From Anaeramoeba flamelloides (lineage: Eukaryota > Metamonada > Anaeramoebidae), in assembly GCA_027625915.1 (NCBI GenBank), contig JANTQA010000015.1:11499001-11563000 (forward strand): DNA of 64,000 nucleotides. Reading direction: 5' to 3'. Below the pieces are notes generated by a model, which was given only the letters and a program-made list of their open reading frames with translations, did no database searches and was not told where the DNA came from. Positions 47,601 to 58,509 of this stretch are shown here, piece by piece. Position 1 is the stretch's first letter. The number at the start of each line of letters is the position of its first letter. A program made the translations under genes and the position numbers.

Positions 47601-50063
47601 AATCTCATCAAATAAAAACAAAATTCACATTTTTCTTTTAAAAAAAAAAAAAACAAATAAAAAATGAAAAATAAAATGTTATCAAAAACAAATTACATTA
47701 AATATATTTAATTTTTATGTTTGAAATTAATTTGTTTCAAAATAGAGGACGTTGAAACGATCAGCAAAATCATTGAAATTCTCCCAGAAGTGAATCAATT
47801 TGTATTGGCATATTTAATGAGATTTTTAAAAAGAGTTTCACTTGAAAGCAAATTTAATAAATTAAACTCAAATTCTTTAGCAGAAATATTTGCACCATTA
47901 ATTATTTGGGGAGAAGATCGAAGCTCTACTGTGGAAAATTCACCTTTTGTTGTTGAAAAAATGATCAGTTATTATAATAAATTATTCAAAGAAGTCGAAG
48001 CAAAAAGTTTGATTAAAAAATCAAGAATAAAAAAAAGCATTCCAACAAATAAATCAAAAGAAACTGGTGATGTAAATAACTTTCTTTTCTTCTTTAAATT
48101 TGCATTATGTTTATTTTAATTATACTTTGTTATATCTATACTTTGTTATATTTATACTTTGTTATATTTATACTTTGTTATATTTATACTTTGTTATATT
48201 TATACTTTATTATATTTATACCTTGTACTTTATACTTAATTCTGTTCATAACATAATTATCTTTTACTTATTAATCAAATAATGAATAAATTATATTTTA
48301 TTTAAAAAAATAATATAAAATTTTAAAATTGAATAATTCTAGTTTGTTTCTCTGCTTGATGATTTGGATCTTAAATATGGAAAATTAACAAAATCAACCG
48401 AAATGATAAAGATATCATCAAGAGAAATCATTTCGATGGACATAAAAAATCTACTTCGATTACCAATTCCAAAAAAAAAAACACTAAAAAGTATCAAAAG
48501 TATTAATCAAGAAAAGCAAAAGAAAAAAGAACAAGAAATCAAAACACAAGAAATCAAAAGAGAAAATGAAAATGAAAAAAGTAGTGATGATGAAGGAAGT
48601 GATAGCTCAAGTGATTCAAGTTCGTCAGAGGATAATAAACCGAAAATGAAAGTTGTAAGAAAAGTAAGATTTAGTTTATTTGTTGAACAATTTGGAGACA
48701 ACAAAGAAAAAAAGCAAAAGGAAAAAGAAATTCTTGAGAAAAGGAATCTTGAACAAAAAGAGTTCAAAGAATATGAAAGAGAACAAAAAAAAGAAGAAAA
48801 AAAATTCAAAGAAATAATTGAAAAAAGCAAAAAAGAAAACCAAAAAAATAAGAAGAAAGATAAAGATAAAAAAAAAAAAAAGGGAAAAGGAAAAGGGGAA
48901 AGGCAAAGAAAAACAAAAAAGCAAAAAAAAACAAAAAATCACCACAAAAAAAAAAAAAAAGTGCACCAGAACAAGACAATAAAAAACAAACATCGCAACG
49001 AGCACAGATAAGAAATAAAGATGAAGCAGAAGAAGAAATGGATACAATCAAACCAGAAATTCCATTTTATTTCATTCTCGATATTAAAAAAGAAAAAAAA
49101 GAAGGAAAAACAAAAAAGGAAAGGTTTTCAAAGGCCAAAGAATTGGTTCCAGCAAGCCCAAAATTCCGAAGAAACGTGAGGAAAAGTCCATTGGGATACA
49201 ACTATGATTCATTCACAATCTTTTCGATTGTCACAGAAGATGTTTCAGAAGATTTGACAGAAAAAGAAGAAGTCAGAATCAAATTGATCAACCTTATTTT
49301 GAAATATTTCAATCAATTCAAACGATTCCACCAAGGATTCCAAACGATTTTAATCAAATATTTATTCAACAAAAGCTTAAAATCACAAACAAATGAAAAA
49401 CACCGATTAACATTTTCAAAACTGGTGTTATTAATCCGAATATTAATTTCAGAAATCGTAATCTATTCAAAGGAATTCCAATTGTTAAACTCTGGCAAAA
49501 GACCCAACTATTTGGAAGACTGGAATCCCGTGATGGCACAAATTGAAATGGCAGAAGAATTAATTGGCAAACTTGAAACATTTTCACAAATTGAAATAAG
49601 CCGATTGTGGAGAGGAATTCTTGTTCGAAAAAAGCTTGGAACCAAATTTCATATCAAAAAAAAATCAGACAAAATCCTTAATGTGCCAGATGGAATTGAT
49701 TCAAAGAAATGGGAATTGCTGATCCTGAAATATGAAGAATTGAGATCTTTAATCGAAAGAATCAGAATTTGTGAAAAGGAAATTGCACTTGTTTCACAGC
49801 CAATTGAAAGCAATAAAGTTGAAAAATTAAGACAATACATGCTTGGGCCATTGGATTTCACACAAAGCAGCCTTGCAGAAATAACAGAAAAAGACTCTGA
49901 AGATGATGTACTTGAGGATTTTAAATCAGAAAGTTTCCAAAATAACAACAATAACAGAAATAATACAAAAAAAAAAAATAATAAAAAAAAATACACTGAT
50001 TCATCTTCAGAAAATTCAACATCTGATTCATCCGAATCTATCTCTGAACCCTCATCAGATTAA
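41211..50063 (+). CDS. RhoGAP-like gene copy B with long charged tail (6 exons)
   Basis: Exons 41211-41241, 41403-41540, 41852-41929, 42041-42166, 47746-48071 and 48343-50063. Exons 1-5 give 233 codons in one frame covering a RhoGAP fold: NIPLIIKQLIDMIEES, GLFNTPKNFELLNEKV, DPNVLTSLLKLIFYYLPDPL and KLNSNSLAEIFAP. RhoGAP domains speed GTP hydrolysis by Rho proteins, but the arginine-finger position (GIFR) is Asn in GLFNT, while the LLK lysine and the NxLAxxFAP asparagine are kept, so it may bind Rho without activating it. Exon 6 continues with RKVRFSLFVEQFGD, a Lys/Glu coiled region, then a 340-residue domain of unknown type ending in poly-Asn and Ser/Asp. The frame changes by -1 at an A15 run (48946-48960). 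Exon 1 (MSKISSFFRK) is short and less certain. Introns are 161, 311, 111, 5579 and 271 bp. Confidence 0.82.
41576..41630. repeat. (TTTC)n microsatellite in RhoGAP copy B intron 2
   Basis: Inverse of the (GAAA)n array at 34385-34437; it sits at the same place in the 311 bp intron. Confidence 0.85.
42783..42964. mobile_element. TTAA-flanked MITE, GGGACTAGTC family
   Basis: TTAA at both ends (42783-42786, 42961-42964), with inner termini GGGACTAGTCTCTATTAAAA and the inverse of GGGAATAGTCTCTATCATTT. Left and right parts match the ends of the 946 bp element at 1932-2877, including the inner AGATAAGGAATCCTTATTTA palindrome. It is therefore an internal-deletion derivative of that family. Confidence 0.85.
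43511..44105. mobile_element. Large foldback element with GTGAATTCAC-type repeats
   Basis: Inverted termini of about 50 bp: left TATACACAACATTTTCAAAT and, from the other strand at 44100, TTTACACAGCATTTTCAAAT. Inner segments repeat the theme: 43711-43752 (ATTCACAAAATCGGTAACAT followed by GTGAATTCAC) pairs with the inverse of 44023-44060. Many TTCACA/TGTGAA motifs occur throughout. No protein is encoded. Likely a non-autonomous foldback transposon; target duplications could not be defined. It is intronic in RhoGAP copy B. Confidence 0.6.
47090..47250 (+). mobile_element. Possible piggyBac-type cysteine-rich domain remnant
   Basis: One frame gives SKRPCYNC, and after stops a second frame gives LCQKCDTYFHKHCFTDVH. 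The C-x2-C, then C-x2-C-x4-H-x2-C-F-x3-H arrangement is that of the zinc ribbon that ends many piggyBac-family transposases. At least one frame change and several stops separate the two halves, so it is non-functional. No DDD catalytic region was recognised upstream. It would fit the TTAA-flanked MITEs in this window, but the link is inference. Confidence 0.4.
48117..48245. repeat. Tandem 16 bp repeat in RhoGAP copy B intron 5
   Basis: Units of about TACTTTGTTATATTTA; the mirror of 29156-29286. Unit number appears equal in both arms. Confidence 0.8.
48946..48960 (+). other. A15 run at the frame change of RhoGAP exon 6
   Basis: Before the run the frame of exons 1-6 is open; without a shift it meets a stop at 49009-49011. 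A -1 change at the run leads into SAPEQDNKKQTSQRAQIRNK and on into the conserved 341-codon frame. The same run and shift occur in copy A (28450-28436). Possible explanations are polymerase or ribosomal slippage, a lesion older than the duplication, or an assembly undercount of A residues. Confidence 0.6.
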
Positions 50064-50240
50064 TTTATTATAATAAAAAAATATTTATAATATTTTAAAT
50101 ATATATTAACAAATATTGGTATTTTAATTAACATAAATCATCAATTATTTATTTGGCTTTTATCCTTTATTTTTTTATTCCTTCTTTTTTCTTTTTAATT
50201 ATTTTTATTTTTATTTTATTTTATTGCTTTCTTTAATTAT

Positions 50241-53109
50241 TATTCTTATACTTTTTTTAAAAAAAATCAATACTATTTTCTACGATAAATATAATTTTAT
50301 TCTTATTTATTCCAATTTTTTTTTTGTACAAAATTTGAAAATTAAATATTTAATCGTCTTTTGATGAAAGATAGAAACGATAAAATCAAAAGTTTCAAAA
50401 GATCAAAAAAAAAAATTGAAAAATTAAACTTTAGATAAATCTATTTGAGCTGTCCAGATTTTAATTTTACTAAAGGACCAAACTAAAATATGTTAATTCT
50501 CAATGCTTTAAAATGTTTTTTCAATAATAGAGATTAAATTTAATCTTATTAACTTGTTTATACAACAAATTGCAACCTGGAGTTATCTTTTAAAATAAAA
50601 GATAATATCTTACAAGTCCACATTCAATCAGGATATATGAGATTTAAACCAGTCCAGTAAATTTGTATTAATTGTTCTCTTGATTAATAAAATAAGAAAA
50701 AATGTGAAAAATAAATGAAATTTTTTTCCTTTCTTTCTAAACTTATTTCTTATTTATATTTCAAATAACAAGAAATTTTATTGAAAATTAAATTTCACTT
50801 TTCAGTAAATCAAACTGTTTTCAGAACTTTTAGTTAATGTAGAATAATAAAAAAGTATACATTTAAATATTTTCTAAAAAAAAAATTGAGATGGAAGATG
50901 TAAATTCTGTTTTTTTTTTTTTGTTTTGATTTTTTTTTTTATTATAGGGTATACATTTTTACTTATTCTGGTTTATTATAACCCATAAACTTATAATTAG
51001 GATATTTTTAAATGATAGAAATAGATCTTGATTCCCTGTTGAGAATAATCAAGCTATTGAATCCCTTTTTCATAATAATATTGAAAATTATTATTATTTT
51101 TGTAAAACCTGAAAAAAATGTTTATTTTTAATAGTGATATCAAGATTTAACTATTTTTTTCATTTGTTCCTGGAATTCTTTAGAAAATGCATCAAATGTA
51201 CAACTTAGTTGATTGTTTAAAAAATATTCAAATATGTAATCATTAAACCTAATATACCAACATTGAATGTACAAACTCTTTTCAAAAGTTTAAATTATCA
51301 CCATTTAACTTAATAGTATCTTCAAATATGAAATTATTGATATTTTTTTATTTCAATTATAAATAAAATCAAAATAATTTCACTTACCCCCAAAGTATAA
51401 ATCTGATGTATTTTTTTATTGCTTATTTAAAAAATTGTGATTTATGTTTATTTGAGTCATAATTTTCGAACATATTTTTATATTGTTCACAAGATTACTT
51501 ACTTTTTTAACAAAGGCTAATGTTTTAAAAAAAATCTTAAATCTGTCTTTTTTTAATCTGTGAAAAAAGAAGGACAATTAATATTTAAAATGTTGAAATT
51601 TGTTGAATTAATTAAAATTATATACAACCTAATCACTCAAGATTTAACACTATACAAATAAATTATAAACTAAATTTCAAAAATTGGGACAGATTTTTCA
51701 TCCCAAAAAATTCGTTTAATTGTTTTTTTTTTTGAATAATAATGAATTTTACTATATTTTTTAGATATAATAACCAATATAGATTAATCAATAAAAATAT
51801 AGTGAAATCATTTGATATTTTGAAAGACAAATGAAAAAAGAAAAAAAAATAATAATAAAAGTTTTACCATAAATTTGATATTTGATTTATAACTAAAGAA
51901 ACCAATTTCAGGTTATATAATTATAAGAACATCAAAATTCTTACAGTTAATTTCACTTTTAAGGCACAAACTTTCAACGAAATTTAAGGCACAATAAAAA
52001 TCTCAAATTAAGGCACAAAATTCAGATTCTAGTAAAATAAATTGTAAAAAAAATAATCACAAATGTTGTGCCTTAATTTGAGATTTTTTTTGTAGCTTAA
52101 ATTTCGTTGAAAGTTTGTGCCTTAAAAGTGAAACTGACTATATGAAAACTTTTATTTTGGGTTTTTGGATTTAAAAACCACTCACTTTGTTATGAATTCA
52201 ATCTCTTTTTACAAAATATTGTATTAAATTTCTATTCAATATCTCAATGAACTAAATTTTCTTAGATTTTAGAAAATTTAAGATATTCAAATTCTATTCT
52301 TTAATTGTGATAAAATTCTAGATTTAGATTGGAGATGTTGTGTTTTTCTTCGAATATTCCTTCAAAAGATTTCAAAAGGTGTAAAAAATGAGTATTCTTG
52401 ACATATTTCAGAAATTTAATTCCCAAAAAAAAAAACAGTTTATTTATTTAAGGTATATATAAAGATTTTTTTTATTATTATTCTAAAACAACTTTTATGA
52501 TGACTTTAATATGAGTACTAAATATTTTTTATATGGTTTTCAATATTAAAAGAGATAGTTGGAAATTAGGAAATCAATCATTTTACTACATATCTGCATA
52601 TAAAATAAGCATATTTTTTTAATTTTTTTTTTATTTTAATTCATTCTTACTCTCAATAAAAAAATAAATTAATTAATAATAACAACATTTTCGATTTTTT
52701 TTAAAATTTTCAAGATTACTGAACAAAAAAAAATTATTAAAAGTTAAAAAGACTTAAAAGTATTTCGAAAGATTGATATACTCACCCCCCCAAAAAAAAA
52801 AAAAAAAAAAAAAACTCAAATCGAAATTTTTACTATGCCCCACAGAATAGATTTTGAAAAGGAATAACAATTTTGAATATAAGTAAGTGTCTCTTTTTAG
52901 AAGATAATTTTGACTAATTCTTATTTTCAATCAGAAGTCATCTCACTATTTTCTAAGAATATCTATACATTAAATAATCAAAGATAATAGGGATAAACAA
53001 AAAGTAAAGATATTGATGGTTTCTTAAAGTTCTACTATTATAAAAGGTATTCTAAAAGATAAAAGATCAAATATGAAAATAATTTCTCCAAAAATAAAAA
53101 CAATTTTGA
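50241..53109. other. AT-rich intergenic region
   Basis: Contains the R2 copy at 51940-52144 and a C7A23 run near 52784-52814. No gene recognised; remaining sequence is background-like on both strands. Confidence 0.45.
51940..52144. mobile_element. Foldback MITE family R2, copy 3
   Basis: Well-preserved arms: left TTTCACTTTTAAGGCACAAA then CTTTCAACGAAATTTAAGGC, and the right arm is the inverse, ending GTGAAACTGACTATATG. The inner AATCTCAAATTAAGGCACAA pairs with TTGTGCCTTAATTTGAGATT. It is the best copy for deriving the family consensus. Confidence 0.8.
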
Positions 53110-53680
53110 GAAAATTAAACACCATTTCAAAAATTGTGACAGGATTTATAATAAATTGAAAAAAAAAAACTCCTTTAGTATTCAACAAAAAAACTAATAA
53201 TTAATTCTGAATTTTGATTCACCTTGAATCATTCCAAACTTATAAAAATCTATTATTTTAAAAATTAAAAAAAATAAAACCAAAAACAAAAAAAAAGTGA
53301 ATCACAATATTGGAAATGAGCTTAATCAATTTTTTATTAATGAACTTTCACTGAAAAAAAGTTTAACACCGAGATTATTTTACTTATAATTAAATTCATT
53401 TAAAAAGACATTACATGTCTCAATTTTGTTAGTGATTATTTGTCTTTTCGAAGATCTTTTTTTTTCCACATGATCTTTCTATCATAAATTCGAAAAAAAA
53501 AGAATAAGAAAAAATTTGCAAAATATGAAAAAAGTAAAACAAAAATTTGCAAAATTAGAAAAAATGATTCTGATCCCAAAATTTGAAAATATTTTTTTGA
53601 TAAGAATACTGAACCAACCCTCAAAACAACTTCTATTAATATTATAAAATGAGTCAGAATTTTTTAAATCTAGTTTATTT
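53110..53680 (+). repeat. Dispersed repeat R3, copy 3
   Basis: Direct match to 5255-5820. The head hairpin runs from CATTTCAAAAATTGTGACAG to GAATCACAATATTGGAAATG; downstream TCTTTTCGAAGATCTTTTTT and TTTTTTTGATAAGAATACTG are shared with copy 1. Confidence 0.65.
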
Positions 53681-54382
53681 GAATTAAAATAAAAAAAAAA
53701 AAATTATAATAAATCTAAAAACTAATAAAGATTTTAAACAAATCTAATTCTAATTACAAAATTTTCTAAAAACATCTAGTTGTTTAACCTCAAAATAGAA
53801 AAGACCTTCCATATACCTTCGAATAATAAATTAATATTTTTCTTGTAATAAGATGAAAAACAAAGTATGGGTTTACTTGTGAAATATAGATTCTCTAAAG
53901 AAGAGCATACGAATTTTTAGCTCCACGTTCATTGATTTCTAAAATAATAGAAAAAACTTTTTAGTTTGATTTCTTAAAAATAAACATTTAACTTCATATT
54001 GAGTAGAAAATTTAAAAAATTACTCCACACTTTAATTCAGAAGGAAAATCATAGATCTTTTAGGCTCAGCTTTTAGAAATTATCGGACAAAATCTAATTT
54101 TTATTAATTGTAATTTAAACGGTGGCTAATTGAAATTTATTAACTCCTTTTATTGACCTTTTTTTAAAAAAAACTCTCTTTTTGGGTACTTATCTGACAC
54201 CCTTATTTTCATCCAATAATTAAATAAATTTTTTAAAGTCATTTTTTCAAGTGTTACTTTTGTAACAATTTTTCTTTTTCATTGAGCTTAATAACCAAAA
54301 TAACGGTTTACTAACAAAACCATATTATCTGGAATAACGATCATTCAAGTATTGATTCAAATTTTGAATTACAAATTAGTAA
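53681..54382. other. Upstream region of the VPS9 gene
   Basis: AT-rich DNA expected to hold the promoter of the VPS9 gene. No defined motif could be supported. Confidence 0.35.
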
Positions 54383-57300
54383 ATGGAAGAAAAAACAATG
54401 GAAGAGATCATAAATCATGAACAAGACAATAACAAATTTCTGCATGCTCTACAATACCAAGAAGACTTGTCTGTGTTCATTAATTTAATTACAAAATATG
54501 AAGCGATTGTAGCACTACCAAAAATTGAAACGATTCAAAAGATCCCGCTTACTCGGCAGTTTATTGAGACACATATCTTAATAAGAAAAAAAGACGATCT
54601 TCGAAAATTTATGACATTAAACGGTGCTGTGGGTACCATTCAGCAATTTGTTTCTTCTGGAATACTTGATCAAAACCAAATATCTTTAACAAAAAAAGAA
54701 ACGGAAGAGAAAAAAACTCAAAACGAGAAAAATAAGAAAAAAATTACATTTTTGCAATTATTAGATCCTCCCCCAAAAGAAGGACAATTACTAGATCTTG
54801 TAAAGTCAAAAAGCTATTCTGAATTGCTAAGTAAAACAAAACGATGGGATCAAATTGGAAGCAAGAAACAAAACAAATTTAAGATCGAACAAGATGACAT
54901 TCTTGTAATTGCTCGAGCCACTGGTGTGCTGGTTCGAGAAAATGTCGGTATTAATATAATTATATTAAACCAACCATTTACATTTGAAGGGTGTAGCTGG
55001 GGGCAGAAAAAACAAAAAACAACAGCAAGAACAAAAACAAATGTTAAGCAAAATAGCCAGATTGACAATTTCTTAACAAATTTTAAATTAAAAAAAACAA
55101 TAAGTCAAGATCCTCTAATAGGCGAAGGTAATTCGAAGAGTGAAAAAGAGAACGAAAACGAAAACGAAGGTGAGAATAAGAATAAAAATGAAAATGAAAG
55201 TGAAAACGAAAACAATGACAATGAAAATGAAAATGGCACTAAGAACGGATTTAAGCAAAGAAAAATTGAGGATCTGTATTCACAATTTAATAAAGGCAAA
55301 AATGAAAATGAAAATAATCATTTCAAGCAGATTTATAATAACATTTTTCTTCCACAAATTAATAAATTTATTAATGACTTCATTGAAGTGTTTCAAGACT
55401 CCAAACGTGCTGGTGAATATATTCAAAACTTTATTAGTTTAATGACAAAAAAGATTGTTTCACATTTTAACCAAGACACCAACAAAATATCAAACAAAAG
55501 CAAATATAAAAATTTAAATATTCTTATTTCTGAGCAATTAGAGGAATTTATAATGGAAAAAGTTTATGATAAGTCAATTGATCTTATTAAATTAGATTTA
55601 AATGAAAAAAATACTTTGCCATTTTCTGATTTATTTCAGAAATTGGGCTGGATCAAATTGGAGCATCTTGGTATCGATTCAAATTTTATTAATATGGATT
55701 TTATCAATGAAGCCTGTGCCAAATTACAAAACATTGATTTAGTCAAAGCACCCAATCAAAAATTATTATGCTTAATGGATTCTTGCAAATCAATCTCTAA
55801 AAGCATTATATCAATAGAACAGTCAGGTAAATACGAAATTAATTCATTTTTAACGCTTTGAAACTTTTTTTACTTTATTTAATTTTTTTTATTATTTTGA
55901 GGAGAAATTGGATTTTTAGACTAAAATTCTAGTGTGGATTACAATATTAAAGGAATTCTTTTAGCTCTTGAAGTTATATTTTATGCTATTTATGTTTTTT
56001 AATGGATATTCGTATTTTATGCTTTTTAGGAGTTGAAATACAATATAACAATCAATTAAAATGATTTCAAATAATGTCAATTCAAGAAAAGTGAAAATAT
56101 CATTCATTTTTGGATTTTTGAAGAGTTTCTCGATTATTTTCATTAGTTAAAGTTTTTAATAATTTGTATGATTGTAAGAGGAAAAATTAAAAAGATTATT
56201 TTGCAATTGATAGTCTTTTATTATTATTAAATTGTTGAAAATTCAAAATTTTGAAAGCATCAATACTAAATATTTTTAAAAATTTGTTCTAAACTTCTAT
56301 TTTAACTATCAAAGTTAAGTGGAAATTTTTTCCCCTTAAAACAAATTACAAAAGTCTAATTGGTATCTTAATTATTTTTTTTTTCAAAATTCTTCCTAAA
56401 ATTCTCTAAAATTCCCATCCAAACCACCCAAACCGACCCTAACGTACTATAACTTACTCTAGAATATCTTAAACTACCTGGAAAGGGGGTTTTAAATACT
56501 GACAGTCAATATATTTCAATGGAATTGATTATTTTGAAAAAAATGAGAATTTGACCCATTTTGAAATTTGACCAAATTTGAAAAATAATAATTTCCCCCC
56601 CTTTTCCTACCAATATTCATTTCCTCTGCAATTTTTCATTGCAAATGAATTTGTGGATATAAAAAATAATATTTGGAACCAAACTTCACTTTCTTCAATT
56701 TCCATTATAAAAATTTTGAAAATAAAAAAAAATGTGAAAAAAATAAAAAAATGATTTCAATTTTCAAATTTTATAAATTAGATTTTTTTTTCTAATATCC
56801 ATTCAAACGTGTAAAATATGTGTTTTTCACTCATTGTAACTGGTGTATTTTAACTGGAAAATATTTTATACAGCTATAATAAAGTTTACAAAAAATATTA
56901 CACAAAGGATAATCAAATTAAAAATTATATTTCTGTAGTTACGTTTACTAGAATTTTAATTTTTGTTTAGAAAATCAATAGTTTTTCTCAACGAAGAACC
57001 GAAACCCTGAGAAACACTGTTAGATTCTTTTCAATTTAAAAAATAAAAAGAATTTTTTTTAAAAATTGAAAAAAAATTACCACTAGCTTTTCTCAAATTT
57101 TTTGTTTATTTCTAAAATCAATAAATTTTATGAATAAAACAAACAAAAAAAAAAATGAGCAATAAGTCATTAAGTTTTCCAAAAGTTAAAAGAATAGAGG
57201 AAAAATTTTGATTTTCCTAATTTCTTTGAATTGTGGAAAAAATAGGCACTTGACGGTAATCTACGAGACTTCCTTTAAGCTTTTGAGAATTTTTCAGAAT

Positions 57301-58509
57301 CGAGTCAAATCAAATAGATTGTACTTTATTCTTTTAAATTCTGGGAAAACTGTCTTTAGGTTTTCTTGAGTTTTCTGTTTATTTGTAAAATCAATAGATT
57401 TTCGTTAGGTTTTTTTTACTTTAGAAATAAACAGAAAATTTTAATAAATTTTCGGTTTATTTCTAAAGTAAAAAAAACCTAGAACACTTCACAAATAAAA
57501 TAGAAAACCTCAAAAAAACCTACACTTCACAAATAAAAAAGAAAACCTCAAGAAAACATATACACTCTACAGCACTCTACAATACTCTCCTGAAAAAAAA
57601 AAAATAAAATAAAATAAAAAAAAATAAAAATTAAAAGAAATTTTTTTCTTATTTCAATACAATTAAACATCAAAAAAAAAATAGCTCTGATAATTTTTAT
57701 GTGTGTAAAAATCGGATTTGTCTTATTTAATTACAAATTAAAACAATTAATTTTTCAAAATTTTATACTCAAAAATTTAGTATGAATAATAATGCTAATT
57801 TCTATTTGCTAATTTAATTAATAATATTAATAAAAAAAAAAAAAAAAAAAAAAAAATCTTTTTACTAAAAATAGGAAATGATACATTTTTACCGCTTATT
57901 ATTTACACAATCTTACAATCGAAAATCGGAAATATCAAGCTAAATATCGAATATATTTATAAATATAGAAAGCATGAAACAATTAATTTTAGTGAAAGTG
58001 GGCTATATTTTCTTAATTTTCGTTCGGCAATAAATTTTTTAGAAAATTTAACTATTGATAAGCTTGTAGTTGAAGAGCAAATTTGGGACAAATATATGAT
58101 GACAAATAAAAAGAATGTTTTGATTGATCATCAAGAAACAATAAAAAATGAAAATAATATTTTGATGGATCATCCAGAAACAATAAAAAATGACAATGAT
58201 CTTTTGATTGATGATTTGGAAACATCGACAAATGAAAACAATATCTTGATGGATAATTTGGAAACTTCAACAAATGAAAGTATATTAATTGATGACCAGG
58301 ATGATAATAGCGAAGAAATAGCAATTTCTTTAAATGAAAAAAACATAGAGCAAGTAAAAAACACACAAAATACAGAAAAAAAAAATTTTGGTAAATTTTT
58401 GAATAAAGATATTAATGACTTATCCTTAAATGAAATAAAGGAATTTGTAGAAGAATATAAATGTTTATATTTGGAATATTTTAAAGCTCTTCAAACAGTT
58501 AAAAAATAA
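54383..58509 (+). CDS. VPS9-domain protein, likely Rab5-family GEF (2 exons)
   Basis: Exons 54383-55826 and 57875-58509 join in phase 1 into 692 residues. The junction restores a VPS9 domain: GWIKLEHLGID, the KLQNIDLVKAPNQKLLCLMD segment and SISKSIISIEQSG end exon 1, and NDTFLPLIIYTILQSKIGNI, then SGLYFLNFRSAINFLENLTI open exon 2. VPS9 domains exchange nucleotide on Rab5/Rab21-type GTPases in endocytosis. The N-terminal 330 residues have no recognised domain and include Lys/Glu and Asn/Glu low-complexity stretches (about residues 252-310). After the domain, residues 562-622 carry a repeat of 14-15 residues of the type NNILMDHPETIKND. A short helical tail (LSLNEIKEFVEEYKCLYLEY) ends the protein. 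The 2048 bp intron splits the VPS9 fold and holds hairpin-cassette cluster E. Confidence 0.9.
55827..57874 (+). other. Giant intron of the VPS9 gene
   Basis: Donor GTAAAT, acceptor AATAG; 2048 bp. Joining the flanking exons rebuilds a continuous VPS9 domain, which supports both borders. Contains hairpin cluster E and a poly-A run (57832-57856). Confidence 0.85.
56985..57590. repeat. Hairpin-cassette cluster E
   Basis: A series of hairpins: a TTCAATTT/AAATTGAA stem near 57030-57070; TAAGTTTTCCAAAAGTTAAA paired near 57240; AAATTCTGGGAAAAC remnants; and a near-perfect nested hairpin at 57357-57510 with inner stem AGGTTTTTTTTACTTTAGAA against TTCTAAAGTAAAAAAAACCT. Spacer sequences AGGCACTTGACGG and, at the right edge, CACTCTACAGCACTCTACA (inverse of the AGTGCCGTAGAGTGCC spacer). 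It lies inside the VPS9 intron. Confidence 0.8.

Larger units (their letters stand above)
42167..47745 (+). other. Giant intron 4 of RhoGAP copy B
   Basis: 5579 bp between donor GTTTGT and acceptor AATAG. The first 55 bp and the last 290 bp match intron 4 of copy A; the middle 5.2 kb does not. It holds a TTAA MITE (42783-42964), a large foldback element (43511-44105) and a possible transposase zinc-ribbon remnant (47090-47250). Four consecutive low-complexity plus-strand frames at 45963-47460 suggest decayed coding DNA. About 1.8 kb from 44106 to 45960 shows nothing recognisable. Confidence 0.8.
27155..50240. repeat. Palindromic duplication (two RhoGAP arms around a 6.4 kb centre)
   Basis: Left arm about 27155-34797 and right arm about 41210-50240 are inverted copies carrying the same gene. 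Exon lengths match exactly for exons 1-4 (31, 138, 78, 126 bp). Homology runs about 170 bp past the stop codons but ends within roughly ten bases upstream of the ATG codons (GAAAATATG against CAAAATATG). Inside the fourth intron the arms are unrelated: 29955-33775 on the left against 42222-47457 on the right. The coding copies differ by few substitutions, so the duplication is fairly recent or homogenised by gene conversion. An assembly artefact from an inverted read join is less likely because the flanks and intron contents differ. Confidence 0.85.

Noticed and set aside
48507-49051. Minus-strand hydrophobic frames opposite RhoGAP copy B
   Set aside because: Mirror of the same antisense effect; the sense frame matches between both arms and carries the domain signal.
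55105-55442. Alternative frames across the Asn/Glu/Lys-rich part of the VPS9 gene
   Set aside because: Low-complexity GAAAAT-type repeats keep all frames open; the annotated frame is continuous with the VPS9 domain.
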